Shown: positions 34,650-45,411 of the stretch, in pieces
Numbering within the stretch: position 1 is the first letter of the stretch
Layout: each line of letters begins with the position of its first letter
Source of the DNA: Nemopilema nomurai
Taxonomy: Eukaryota > Cnidaria > Scyphozoa > Rhizostomeae > Rhizostomatidae
Reading direction: 5' to 3'
Length of the DNA stretch: 64,000 nt
Assembly: GCA_003864495.1 (NCBI GenBank)
Contig: ML133423.1
Location: 479,575 to 543,574, forward strand
Notes under the pieces: model-generated
Told to the model about the DNA's origin: nothing
What the model saw: the letters and a program-made list of their open reading frames with translations, nothing else
Database searches by the model: none
Made by a program: the position numbers and the translations under genes

Positions 34650-37030
34650 GAAATTGATATTTGCCTTGTCAATTATTACCATGTTTTAAAGAACTGTTGC
34701 TGCAACAAATAAACCCTGCAACAGAGAGTGGGTGGCACCCCACGAGACCTCTGCTTCAAGCAGATAATACAAATGGTTGTTATTGTACCATTTGGGAAAC
34801 AGGAAGCAAACATTTTAGAGTGTATTTCATCGATCTTTTCATTATACTTTGCTTTATATCTTAACATTTCATTCATCTTCTTTTCTCTCGACAAGCTCAT
34901 TTTGCTAATGAATATGGGCGTTGCCACTATCTCCCACGATTTTTAGGGCGTTGTCTCTAAAAAATTCCCCGGGCTACGCCCCCACCCCCCTCTTTGGAAC
35001 CCACTCAAATTAATTCCTGTGTCCGCCACTGGCTTGGGCATTTCTGAAAATAGCTTGTAGGTCAACCAATTACTGAAGGATACACCTTATTGTATAGCAG
35101 ATGACAATAGGATACATGGGAGCACGGTTTGAGACCTTTGGTCTCAGTTGCTAGGTATTGCGATGCAGAGACACAATGATTCTTGAAGAATATGCTAATA
35201 AATAATTTGCTCTAGGAAATCTTTCTTGCATTCTGTAGATTAGATAATCCAGAGAAAATTCATAACATTCTGGGGATCTTCATTCTAGGATGAGTCATAG
35301 AAATGAGATATTTATCTCAATTCCTGGAGCAGAGTCAGGGCCTGTAGTGGGACACCATAAAATGAAGCAACATATCTATAATTAAAGTATGCATATTATA
35401 GAGTTATCTGAAACTGGCACTGTGTACATTTATTCTGCGGTTATAGCACTTGCAGCTGGTGGAAGGAATTTTCCTCTGCAACTTTTGAATCACTCAGCAA
35501 TAGTAAATGTGTTGGCGTATCTGTGGTTGCCAATAAATTTCTTGAAAGGCTAGAAGATGGCTAGAAGATCATCTTGATGCTTAATGACAGTAAAGGGCAA
35601 TGTCACGTTTAGAAATATTTCACTTAAAATTGGATAAAACCAAAACGTTTGGGAACGTGCGCTCCTTCTGGCACTATTCAAGCAGAAAAGGCCCACAAGA
35701 GGAAACTTTATCAACATCTTCAAAAGCGAGCAGCAAATGGCATTTGCATGTTTTTCTATAAGATTCATTGCTTTGGGAAAATATCTGTGCATACAATAGG
35801 CCTTCAATATATTTTTTAGAGGCTGTTAAAAATGAGTTTGATGTGCAGTATGTGAAACAAATATTGGTTGTGCCATGCTTATCTCTGACTACACCCTGAA
35901 TTGTTCTGAAGACAGAGTTAGGGAGCAACCCTTGCAATATAAATAAATTAACATGGCTTTTCTTGTGTTTAAATGATTGGGTTGTTACAAAAAAGCCCTG
36001 ATAATTCTTATGAGCTCTAAATGTATAAAAAACAATGATGTTATTTGGGATGGTCAACTTATCAAGGGATACATGAAAGAGCAATTTCTGAATTTTGTTT
36101 CACCAAACAATTAGTTTAAGTTCATCCTCTCTTACTTAGCAGCCTGTTACTTCTTTATTTTTCATTCTTTGGTTTCACTGCATCTGACAGATATATATAA
36201 GTCTAGATTAAGAATCATCAGGCCACTGTCAACATTATGTGTGAGGCCGATATCAAATTTGTCACATGAATTTGAAATAGAATAAAATTTTTACACACAA
36301 AATCTAATTAAGTAATGACTGCTTTGCATGCAAAGTAGATAGGAAACATTCTCTCAAAACTTCTGGCAGTAGAAAACTATTGCCCACCAGCAAAAAAATT
36401 GCATTTAATATTACTGTAAATATCTTCTGTAACAAAAAATAGATTTCCTTGAATTTCATTCATCAATAGTCCAACTCAAGCAAAACTTTGTCTTGCTTAG
36501 CCAAGTTAATAAAGCTTTAGGTTTAGAAAGGTTTAGAAAAACAACATATTTATGGCAACTAGATATCTTTATAATTCAGTAATATGCATACGTCAAGAAA
36601 TGAAATGTGATGACTTCCCTGCAATATATATCTACCATATCAACAAAATCATAGCTTTGCAAAATTCATTTTATCATTATAAAAATACTGCAAGCAATTG
36701 TGATTATAAAACGGGCCTACCATGCAAGTAACAAAGAGGGCGTGTTTGCATATTCTGCTGCCAATCCTATCTCGGTGCATAACCAAAGTACCAATGCAAG
36801 CTGCATAATGACTCTCTTGCAGCAACAAAAATGCTATATGAGCTCTTCAAATCAAATTGTAAAGAGTGACAAGATTTGTAAAAAGCAACAGATGTCTTTC
36901 GTGGGTACTTTGCTGTTTTGTATATGAATTAGGCCATAGTATCTACCATGTTGGAAAGGGGCGATTATACCAAGCCTGAGTTAGTTTGCAAGCGTTACCG
37001 GGCTTAATTTGAACTATATTACTCAGTAAA
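34650..37030. other. Unassigned AT-rich DNA downstream of LASP gene
   Basis: No gene is recognised. A short segment at 34945-35035 (ccccgggctacgcccccacc, then a gtccgccactgg end) looks like the end of a dispersed repeat. Part of the right portion is presumably the LASP 3' UTR. Confidence 0.4.
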
Positions 37031-37032
37031 TC

Positions 37033-37707
37033 TTACATTGGTTCGACATAATTTGCTGGGAGCATTCCATGTTCTCCTGTGCGTTCTACACGGCCAGTCA
37101 TCCACCCAGCGTCAATAATTTCCGCATCAATAATAACATCGCCTTCCATAAACGACACTTCGTCGTCATCAGCTGCAGCATAATCGTAAATTGCCACGTA
37201 CTTTGGTCCTGAGGGTGCTGGAACTGGTGCAGCTACAGGCGCGGGAGCAGCGACAACTGGGGCACTAGGTTGTTCCTGGGGAACTTGGGGCCTTGGTGCC
37301 TGATCTTCGTCACGGGCCGGGAAATCTTGTTTCGCCTGGCCCTTATAAGCTAGGTCACTCGATTGCTGCGTGTTCTTTTTCAACCTAGCAATTTCTGGGT
37401 CTTCTTCGACAACAGTATACTTCCCCCGTTCGCTTTCAAAATCTTTGTGATACACGATATTGCTCTGCTGTTGAGTGTTCTTGGCTAATCTACGGTTTTC
37501 TGGCGTATCAGCCACTGCAGTGAACTTCGTTGTCGGATAATGCACCTGGCAGTATGGAAGCTTGTTATAGCCTTTATAATTCTTCATAGTTAGCTTCATG
37601 TTGCAAGTTTCGCATGTAAAACAGCCCTTGTGCCATGTTTTGTCCAAGCAGCTCAGCTTTTCTGTTGGGTAAACAGTCTTTTTGCACCTGGCACATGGAG
37701 GATTCAT
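37033..37707 (-). CDS. LASP1: LIM and SH3 domain protein (LASP), complete single-exon ORF
   Basis: LASP proteins bind actin and focal-adhesion partners. From MNPPCARC the 224-residue protein has a LIM domain (residues 5-56; zinc ligands C5, C8, H26, C29, C32, C35, C53, H56), two nebulin-type repeats ([20 protein letters not shown] and [20 protein letters not shown]), a Pro/Ala-rich linker and a C-terminal SH3 domain ([25 protein letters not shown], ending LPANYVEPM). The order and length match animal LASP1. I start at this Met, as family members do; an in-frame ATG 21 codons upstream (37770) would add an atypical leader. The whole protein is uninterrupted by introns, unlike vertebrate LASP1, so it may be a retrocopy, although the reading frame is intact. 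Confidence 0.93.
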   Translation of the reverse strand: MNPPCARCKKTVYPTEKLSCLDKTWHKGCFTCETCNMKLTMKNYKGYNKLPYCQVHYPTTKFTAVADTPENRRLAKNTQQQSNIVYHKDFESERGKYTVVEEDPEIARLKKNTQQSSDLAYKGQAKQDFPARDEDQAPRPQVPQEQPSAPVVAAPAPVAAPVPAPSGPKYVAIYDYAAADDDEVSFMEGDVIIDAEIIDAGWMTGRVERTGEHGMLPANYVEPM

Positions 37708-37770
37708 TTTGACTGGCGATGAACACTGTCCACAACTCGAAGCAAGTTTTGAAAGACTCGAAACACCCAT

Positions 37771-38956
37771 AAGCCTCGTTCTGACTGCCTGCTATCAAAC
37801 AATGGAATAGTCGGAAAGTATAACAAAGTAAAACCCATATATGGGCACAAGTCAACAATTTTTCTTCCAAATATGGCCAGAATTGCCGAAGATCGGAATG
37901 GGAGAGGCAGGTTCCTACGTAGTCACAACACCACAGGTTTCACGCAGGTCTCGGTGAACGGCATTGATAACAAAAGATGCAAATACCACAGACATTACCC
38001 AAAAACATTAATCACCTCAGAGTCGTTTGATGATGTTGCAATTAAACCTAATGATGAAGTCGTTATGGAGGCAGAAATTCTCATCCCCTGTTCCCTTTTC
38101 GAAAATTGATTGTCAAGAATTTTAGGAAGTTCGACGTTTCCAAATTAAGATTCATCAAATAGCAAGAACTTGGACAACGAAGACTTTTTTAACAGGCATT
38201 GAAACATCGATAAATGCGATTGGAAGCATACCACAGTGGTATCTAGAGAAGAGCCTTACTTCCATCTTTACTGCGCGTCTTTTTGTTTCGACCGCGGTCT
38301 CTCACATTAGAGAGCTTACGATTTGACTACGCACCTTACTACGACCATAGTCTATGCTACGACGGCTAGGAGGTCAGGGGCCCCATAGCGACTGCATAGT
38401 CCTGACATTTCGCTTACGAATTTCAGGACGGCGATACTTTGGCGCCAAATTTAACTGCGAAGAAAATAATAAGCATGGCGAATAATGATGATTGAAATAC
38501 CCTGCTCTTGGGACATTATGACGCATCGATGGTCTTGATCTTTTGTTGATTTATGAAGAAGTCAAAAGGCGAAGAAATCCACATTTTCCGTACTGGAGGT
38601 ATGAGAAACCTGTCCGGCCGGTTCGTTGGCACATTTAGGGGTGGATACAGAAAGAAGTGACGGTTGCACAATAATGACGTATCTCTAGACCACGCCCTTT
38701 ATCAAATCCGAAAACGCACTTGGTATGAGAAGACAGACAAACAGACAGGTTTTCTTGTCGTGTGAAATTGCTCCCTGAGCTCAATGTATGTATTAATTAA
38801 CTCAAAGGCTACAGTGTTCTTTGCAAGGTTCAGGTGAAAAAAATCTTGAGCACAAGAGCACTTGAAAGAACTAACATGCAGACAAGTGGACTCCATCTTC
38901 CGGCTTCACAATTTTTCGGTGCTCCAAGCCAGGGATTTCAGAATAGCTTTCTTGCT
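37771..38956. other. Region between LASP and the tandem duplication
   Basis: It contains the presumed LASP upstream region. A 78-codon plus-strand frame at 37873-38109 is not recognised. Near 38371-38408 a ggtcaggggcccc stretch and tagtcctgac form an imperfect inverted repeat. No other gene is seen. Confidence 0.4.
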
Positions 38957-39077
38957 TGTTTTGAACAAGGTTGGAAGGAAGAGTAACGACAGAGGGAGAA
39001 AACATTACTTCTAAAAGATTGCCTATTTTTGATGTTGCAAGATCAGAGGAAAAGTGCTGGTTTCTGACGTAGAAGTA
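38871..39077 (-). other. Coding-like minus-strand stretch crossing the left duplication boundary
   Basis: Behind a tttttgcactcag acceptor-like site the minus frame reads YFYVRNQHFSSDLATSKIGN, then LLEVMFSPSVVTLPSNLVQN, and outside the duplicated part KQESYSEIPGLEHRKIVKPE. In units 2 and 3 the frame instead runs into MHFYTNAF and stops. It could be an exon whose 3' part was left behind when the unit was copied. No family is recognised. Confidence 0.3.
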
Positions 39078-39149
39078 ATCTGAGTGCAAAAACAGCTCAG
39101 CGGATGTTAGAGCCCTCAGAAGAAGAAAGGGTTTTCATTCCCAGTTAAA

Positions 39150-39309
39150 GCCACAGAGCATGCAGTGTAGAAGCAGTTTCCATCAGTTTCAATCCTGCGT
39201 GATCAAAGTTATACTCGAAAAGGCGTTCGTTCAATGAAACCGTCCCAATAAAGTGTCTCGATACGCGCAGGAGGGTGGTAGACAATGGGAGGTTGCCGGC
39301 TTTCGCTCA
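39150..39309 (-). other. Coding-like minus-strand stretch, unknown
   Basis: A stop-to-stop frame of about 53 codons includes LRVSRHFIGTVSLNERLFEY and NFDHAGLKLMETASTLHALW before TAA. Composition is protein-like, and it is retained in all three units (near 49510-49670 and 59380-59540), but there is no ATG and I recognise no domain. Confidence 0.25.
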
Positions 39310-41879
39310 TTTGCCATGGCCGTATGTGAACAAAACAGTTGATGCATCAAACAGTTAGCTGTCCAAATAAACTGACTTCGCTAGTGGGTTTTGGGGGCAT
39401 ATGCTGAAAAAATTGCTATTAGACTAATAAAACGAATACCGCTACCAACCACCCCTGCCCTTCTCAAATTGAAGGTTCATTAACCCACTTCGTATGTGAA
39501 AAAGTTGGTGGATAGTTAAGATGAGGGACTCATTTAAACATTATCATTTTTGGAAGGCTATAAAAAATCTTATTTAAAATATGCCTGTATTACATATAAC
39601 TGTGCATATTAACAATTTTTTGATGAGTTTTTGCTGATTCAATACCAAATATAGTGCACATTCAGTGGTATAAAACTTGAGCGGCACGATACATTGTCCT
39701 AAAAAGGACTGGATCGAGCAACTCGACTTTTTTTTAAGCCATGATAGCGGTCACCTTGATGTGACCACCTTTCTGTAATCACATGAGACCACATTTGTTG
39801 GAAACAAAGCACGTCACTTGTTGGGAAATCTAGAATACCATTGAAATTTCACTATAAAAGCTTCATGCTGTGTATTTATATTTATCTGCCATCTAATGAA
39901 TCAAAATGAATAGGTTACACGATTTCTAGCGTATCCGAGCTTTGTGACATCTATACATTGCAGCGCATCTATACATTGATTCATGTCTGGGCGAAAACTG
40001 ACTGATTTACGTTTCCTTTGGTGAAGCATACTTTTCAGTTAAAATTTTCGTATGATATGGAGCTAAAAACTAGCAGTGAAGTTGGAAGCCATGTAATTTA
40101 GCTGAAGTCCCCTGTAGTCATTATCAAATGGGAAGGGCGAGAGACTTTATCAGATAATCGTTTGGGCACAGAATTCAAATTAAGCTCAAGAATAGAAAGT
40201 TCAAAGAAATGTCTCGTTCTCTGTTGCACCGAGCTATTTCGTCTTCAGCGAAATTCACTTTCTAAATGCTGTTAAATCATTGAGTAAATTTAGAGATGAT
40301 GCTGTTAGAATTTAGAGAGGTTAGAACTGACTGGATGCGATAAAATCGGTAGGCCGTCGGAAACGCGTTGTAATTCAAAAATTCTCAGAACAAATTGTGC
40401 CTAACCAAGCATTTGTCAGTGACCCTTTTAGCTGAAAGTCTCACAAAACGAAAAGCAGAGATGGTCTTTCTGTTAGGTAATGCAAGATGGTTTTTCAAGC
40501 AAAATATTAAAGTCTTTTGACTTGCTTTTTGAAAAAAGTAGGCGTACTTGAAGCGTAGACTTCTCCACTGACAAAATCACACAAAATCACAATGCATATC
40601 ACAAGATATCCACTAGACATCTTTTGACCATAAAGGTAAATGAAATACAACGGATAAACCATGGGAATAGAATAAATACAAAGCAGCACTTCTTACTTTT
40701 GGTTGCAACAAGGATGAGGTATGCATATTGGTAGAGGGTTATTTCTCTTGAAGGGTATAATTTGATTCCTGTACATTGATCGTGTTATGCTTCTTTTAAT
40801 GAACGGACTTGCTCATTTCTTCTCTTTCTTAAATCTTCACAAGCTTTTTTCCATTCACAATCGTGTGAAAGGATATTTGCTAGAACTAAAAAAAATAGGT
40901 TAGAAACAACATAAGTTGGGTTTTATCATGATGGAAGAGGAATTTACAGATACCAGATCAACTGATACGAAAAAATGATACCAGATCAACTACAAGTACC
41001 AGACTTTGAAACTTGAAAGTGTTCTGTGGGGACTTTTAAAATAAATGATCTATTATGCATTCATATCTTGGCAAGGTCATCAAATCAGAGATTGATCGTG
41101 AAGTTTTGAAGAATCGAAAAAACCACTAGTTGCTGACTACACCAAAATTCTAGTCTCAAAATTGCGTAAACATACAATCCTGTGCAATCAAATTCTTCTT
41201 GGCCAATCCTGTTTCAACTTCTACATGCTCGATTCCCTTTATGTAAGCGCAATATCAGCAAACTTTGCAGTTTGCATGCTTTGCCATTCTCATTGTATAC
41301 TGCTCATCGTACGTACATCTCATCTAGAATTGTAGAATGTCTTTTTTCCCTTGTCAAAACTGCGATGTGAAAAAAGTGTGCAGACAGGACTTGCCTGGTA
41401 CAGATATGTCTGTTCTTGTTGCTAGTTTTTTATTCAAATAAACCGGCCATGGTACCCTCTTTTCAAATACGCCAGTTATATCTAAAGAGAGAAGAGGTGC
41501 AGAATGATTAGACCTTTAATCAAAAAAAAAAATCTTTCTTAGAATAAGTAAAAAACAGTCTAAGGTACCTAAAGAGCGTTTATCAACGTCCAAATACCCT
41601 AGCCCAAGAAAAGATTGAAGACGTGAGGACCACTAAAGCATGAGATACTTGCAACTTTATCAATGATAGGGGCCTAGAAAGAATACAACGAAACAAATTG
41701 CTTGGCTACTTACCACCTCTCTCAGGTTAGAAGATGTTGTAAATCGTCCTGAGAAGCCTCAGCATACCTTTCAAACCGTCGTCCTGAATTCCCAACCATG
41801 CTCAAAAAGAAGAAAGGAAACGCTTAGCCACGGAAGACAGAGGGAGCATAACGCAAATCAAATATAACCACTAACACTA
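39310..41879. other. Non-array part of duplicated unit
   Basis: Apart from the small peptide frame at 40507, no gene or repeat was recognised in this stretch or its copies in units 2 and 3. A short direct repeat catctatacattg occurs at 39949-39982. Confidence 0.4.
40507..40620 (-). CDS. Possible small secreted peptide (37 aa), repeated in each unit
   Basis: From ATG the peptide reads MSSGYLVICIVILCDFVSG, a plausible signal peptide, then EVYASSTPTFFKKQVKRL and stop; a longer in-frame start exists at 40689. The same frame occurs at 50872 and 60739. Identity among units carries no weight because the units are nearly identical overall. No splice or promoter evidence; listed as a candidate only. 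Confidence 0.2.
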   Translation of the reverse strand: MSSGYLVICIVILCDFVSGEVYASSTPTFFKKQVKRL

Positions 41880-43740
41880 GGTGTAGTCGCTCCTAATCAT
41901 TGGTTGATTTGTAAAAATCGCATTACCCTTGGATATCTCGTCGAGATATGCCTATTCAATGCTTCTGCGTATGTAGCCATAGACTGAGGTCATACTAGAG
42001 CGTTGAACGGAGGACTGTGATCACAAATAACACAATAACCTAAGGCACCTGAAACGACGTTTCTCATCACCCCTATGCCCCACTTCAAGGTGATGAATGG
42101 TGTAGAGCACCGTCATGCGAAACAGGTAGAAAACGAACTACCTAAATTACTATTTACAACTACTTTAATCATTACTTAAATTACGACTAAAATTACCATT
42201 ACGTTATTTGTAGTCGTTCCAAATTATTGGTTAAATTGCAAAATTAGTCCCCGTGAATATCCCTAGACCTCGTTCGAGATACGCCTATTCAATGCTGCTG
42301 CGTATAGAGCCAATAGGCTGAGGTCATACTAGAGCGTTGAACGGAGGACTGTGATCACAAATAACACAATAACCTAAGGCACCTGAAACGACGTTTCTCA
42401 TCACCCCTATACCCCACTTCAAGGTGATGAATGGTGTAGAGCACCGTCATGCGAAACAGGTAGAAAACGAACTACCTAAATTACCATTTACAACTATTAA
42501 TCATCACTTAAATTACGACTAAAATTAATTACGTTATTTGTAGTCGTTCCAAATTATTGGTTAAATTGCAAAATTAGTCCCGTGAATACCCTAGACCTCG
42601 TTCGAGATACGCCTATTCAATGCTGCTGCGTATAGAGCCAATGGGCTGAGGTCATACTAGAGCGTTGAACGGAGGACTGTGATCACAAATAACACAATAA
42701 CCTAAGGCACCTGAAACGACGTTTCTCATCGCCCCTATACCCCACTTCAAGGTGATGAATGGTGTAGAGCACCGTCATGCGAAACAGGTAGAAAACGAAC
42801 TACCTAAATTACCATTTACGTTAACTACGTTAATAACGTTACTTTAATTAATTTAATTACTTTATTTGTAGTCGTTCCAAATTATTGGTTAAATTGCAAA
42901 ATTAGTCCTCGTGAATATCCCTAGACCTCGTCGAGATACGCCTATTCAATGCTCCTGCGTATAGAGCCAATGGGCTGTGGTCATACTAAAGCGTTGAACG
43001 GGTAACTGTGATCACAAATAACACAATAACCTAAGGCACCTGAAACGACGTTTCTCATCGCCCCTATGCCCCACTTCAAGGCGATGAATGGTGATGGAAC
43101 ACCGTCATACGAAACAGGTAGGAAACAAACTACCCAAGTTACTACATATCCCTATCACACATGTAGTTGCTCCAAATTATTGGTTTATTGGCAAAAACTC
43201 TCCCACTTTGTATCGCATAACCGTCCTACGATACCTATTCAATGTTCTTGTGTACTGACCGAGGGGCCAAAGTCGGTACTAAACAATGAACAGGGGATTG
43301 TGATTACAAAAACACAACAACCTAAGGCACCTGAAACGACGTTTCTCATCGCCCCTATGCCCCACTTCAAGGCGATGAATGGTGATGGAACACCGCCATA
43401 CGAAACAGGTAGGAAACAAACTACCCAAGTCACTACATATCACTATCACACATGTAGTTGCTCCAAATTATTGGTTTATTGGCAAAAACTCTCCCACTTT
43501 GTATCGCATAACCGTCCTACGATACCTATTCAATGTTCTTGTGTACTGACCGAGGGGCCATAGTCGGTACTAAACAATGAACTGGGGACTGTGATTACAA
43601 AAACACAACAACCTAAGGCACCTGAAACGACGTTTCTCATCGCCCCTATGCCCCACTTCAAGGCGATGAATGGTGATGGAACACCGTCATACGAAACAGG
43701 TAGGAAACAAACTACCCAAGTTACTACTCGTAATAAGCGA
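41880..43740 (+). repeat. Nested tandem array of structured 290-330-bp monomers, unit 1
   Basis: Six monomers share a core starting cctaaggcacctgaaacgac at 42039, 42373, 42701, 43030, 43321 and 43612, so periods are 334, 328, 329, 291 and 291. The last three form a second subtype. The core is the most conserved part and has three consecutive self-complementary elements: GAAAC-gac-GTTTC; TCATCRCC with GGYGATGA across a 17-base loop; and GGTG with CACC. Upstream parts carry an inverted attggtt (CCAAT-like) and other short stems. Open frames in the array (MPHFKAMNGDGTP...) are repeat artefacts. Confidence 0.93.
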
Positions 43741-43780
43741 AAAAAACTATATAAAAAAATGAAAAAAAGAAAGCGCGCTA

Positions 43781-43806
43781 AGTGAGTAAAACTACTCACT
43801 GTTTTT
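43781..43806 (+). terminator. Perfect 8-bp hairpin followed by T6 at array end (also about 54175)
   Basis: agtgagtaaaactactcact is a perfect inverted repeat with a 4-base loop, followed by gtttttt. A T run of this length is a potential RNA polymerase III stop. It lies just beyond the last intact monomer and its A-rich tail. Function is unproven. Confidence 0.3.
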
Positions 43807-44019
43807 TCCGGATGAAATTTTTTTCGATAATCGTCCATTTCCATTCCTTGGAGTCCATCCTCTCCATTCACAAACTGAACTAAAACCAAAAGAACAGGTT
43901 GGTTAGAATGATCGATAAGAGAGATGGTGTATAGGTGAACTATTTTCTGCTTTCTGTTTTTCTGATTTATTTGTTAATGTACATCCTTAGACTTGTCGAG
44001 ATGCCTATTTACTCTGTTC

Positions 44020-44130
44020 AGACGCGACGGGCAATGGTCGTTACTTAACAGTGAACCATAATTACAAACAGGACAAGAACTTAGGCAGCCTGAAACTGTG
44101 CCCATCATCGGGACAATGAATCGTATGATA
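44020..44130 (+). repeat. Decayed seventh monomer (also near 54410-54520)
   Basis: The stretch acttaacagtgaaccataat, then aacttaggcagcctgaaact and ggacaatgaatcg, aligns with the monomer order (actaaacaatgaac, acctaaggcacctgaaac, gcgatgaatgg) but has lost the stems. It is an old relative outside the homogenised array. Confidence 0.65.
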
Positions 44131-44912
44131 TTGCTGGTCCAGTCAAGTCATTTGTAAATGACGAAGCCTCTCAGCTCTTACAGCCAAGTTTTGCAATTGT
44201 CTCTTAATTAGGCGAGTACTAGGGGCTTTCCCGAGTGTTTTCGGAAACAGGCCGTTAATTTTCTTTCTTATTCATTTATCTACTTGCCTTTCTTTTGTCC
44301 CTTGCCCTTGATCGCCAAAACCATTTGTTTGATTTGTAATATTTTGTTGGCATCACTCACGTTCTCTGGGTAAAACTATCGCCTACATTTGTGTTGGTAG
44401 TCGCAGCCTTACTGCTTCCCTTTCTCAAGGTAGGGCAACGTTTATAGCTATGCAGTGATTACCTTGGCAAGCAAAGAGGTGAAGGGCAATTCTCAGGTTT
44501 TAGCTTCAATCAGTCTTATGGATATCCTCTGACATGTTTCCCCTCTTTGGTAAATAATAGTATTTCCCCTGTCGAGTTCTCGTCATTCCACCTAATTAAA
44601 TTCCCAATATATTTAAACATGGCAATAGTAGATTCAGTTTGTATACTTGAAATTCTACCCAGTATAAGCTCAATCTGTGGTCTACGTTTCTGGAATAAAG
44701 CATGTGATCAGTAGCCTGCAGCTCACTGTGTTAACTACCAGCAGCTAAAATCACAATCCTTGCCTTCCATGACTTTATACCTATAACTGTTTTAACAAAA
44801 CTTATTGACATAAGTTTATATTCTACTAGATGGTAGAATTAGCTTTGAATTTTTTGCAGTTGTAATACTGGATGAATCCAAGCCGCTCATCTAATCACTT
44901 TATAAAACACTT

Positions 44913-45411
44913 AATGAAAAATTGTGTGTGTGCACAGAGGGCAAACAATGATCTTCATACCTGAATCAAAGTTAGAAATTTGAAAGAAAAGATAATTTCT
45001 TAATAGAGAACCAAGCTTAGCTTATACAATGTATGCCAAAATATACAATGACAACAATTTTTGTATAATTGGGCAAGCTAGGTCGTCTTTTCACTTAGGT
45101 GTTTTGGAGTCTGTCTACATTTCAATGGAAAATCCCATTTCTTGTAGACAGAAAGAGTTCGTCTTTTCCCTTGGGCTCTTCTAAAGTTAGGTGTTAAGTA
45201 ACACTGATTGGTGAATCTATAACTTATCAGGTGCTCTACTTACAGACCTCTAGTGTTTTCGATCCGCAACTGGCTATTTATTCTGTCAGCTTTTGTATAT
45301 TGTCCAAGGTTTGCATACTCTGAGAAGTGTCAGACGAAAAAAGTACTTTAAGTATGCAAAAACTAGTTCTGCATTTTCTAGCCGCTCTAAATAGAATGAT
45401 ATCAAACACTT
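44913..45411 (+). mobile_element. Penelope-like element 3' fragment inserted in unit 1 only
   Basis: The segment between two AAACACTT copies (44905-44912 and 45404-45411) is missing from unit 2, where one copy remains (about 55301). Inside, the plus frame encodes ARSSFHLGVLESVYISMENP and QKEFVFSLGLF, matching the C-terminus and 3' end of the Penelope-like element at 20310-20670. A 5'-truncated retrotransposition with an 8-base target duplication after the tandem duplication explains this; a deletion between the 8-base repeats in unit 2 would leave the same footprint. Confidence 0.75.

Noticed and set aside
37771..37870. 98-codon minus frame overlapping the LASP start
   Set aside because: It is out of frame with LASP and lacks domain similarity; a shadow of the real gene.
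42030..42050. ataacctaagg as a telomerase RNA template
   Set aside because: It does not give the full complement of the expected animal TTAGGG repeat, and 18 tandem copies would be unusual for telomerase RNA.
42060..42140. Monomer core as U3 or another C/D-box snoRNA (gtgtagagcaccg resembles a stretch I recall from U3; GTGATGA resembles a C box; CTGA a D box)
   Set aside because: The U3-like stretch is absent in type-2 monomers, other U3 boxes are missing, the C-like box lies inside a stem and the box order is reversed.
43066..43563. 165-codon frame in the nested array and its copies in units 2 and 3
   Set aside because: It spans two monomers and repeats itself; frames break in other monomers through indels while the hairpins persist, so conservation is not for protein.
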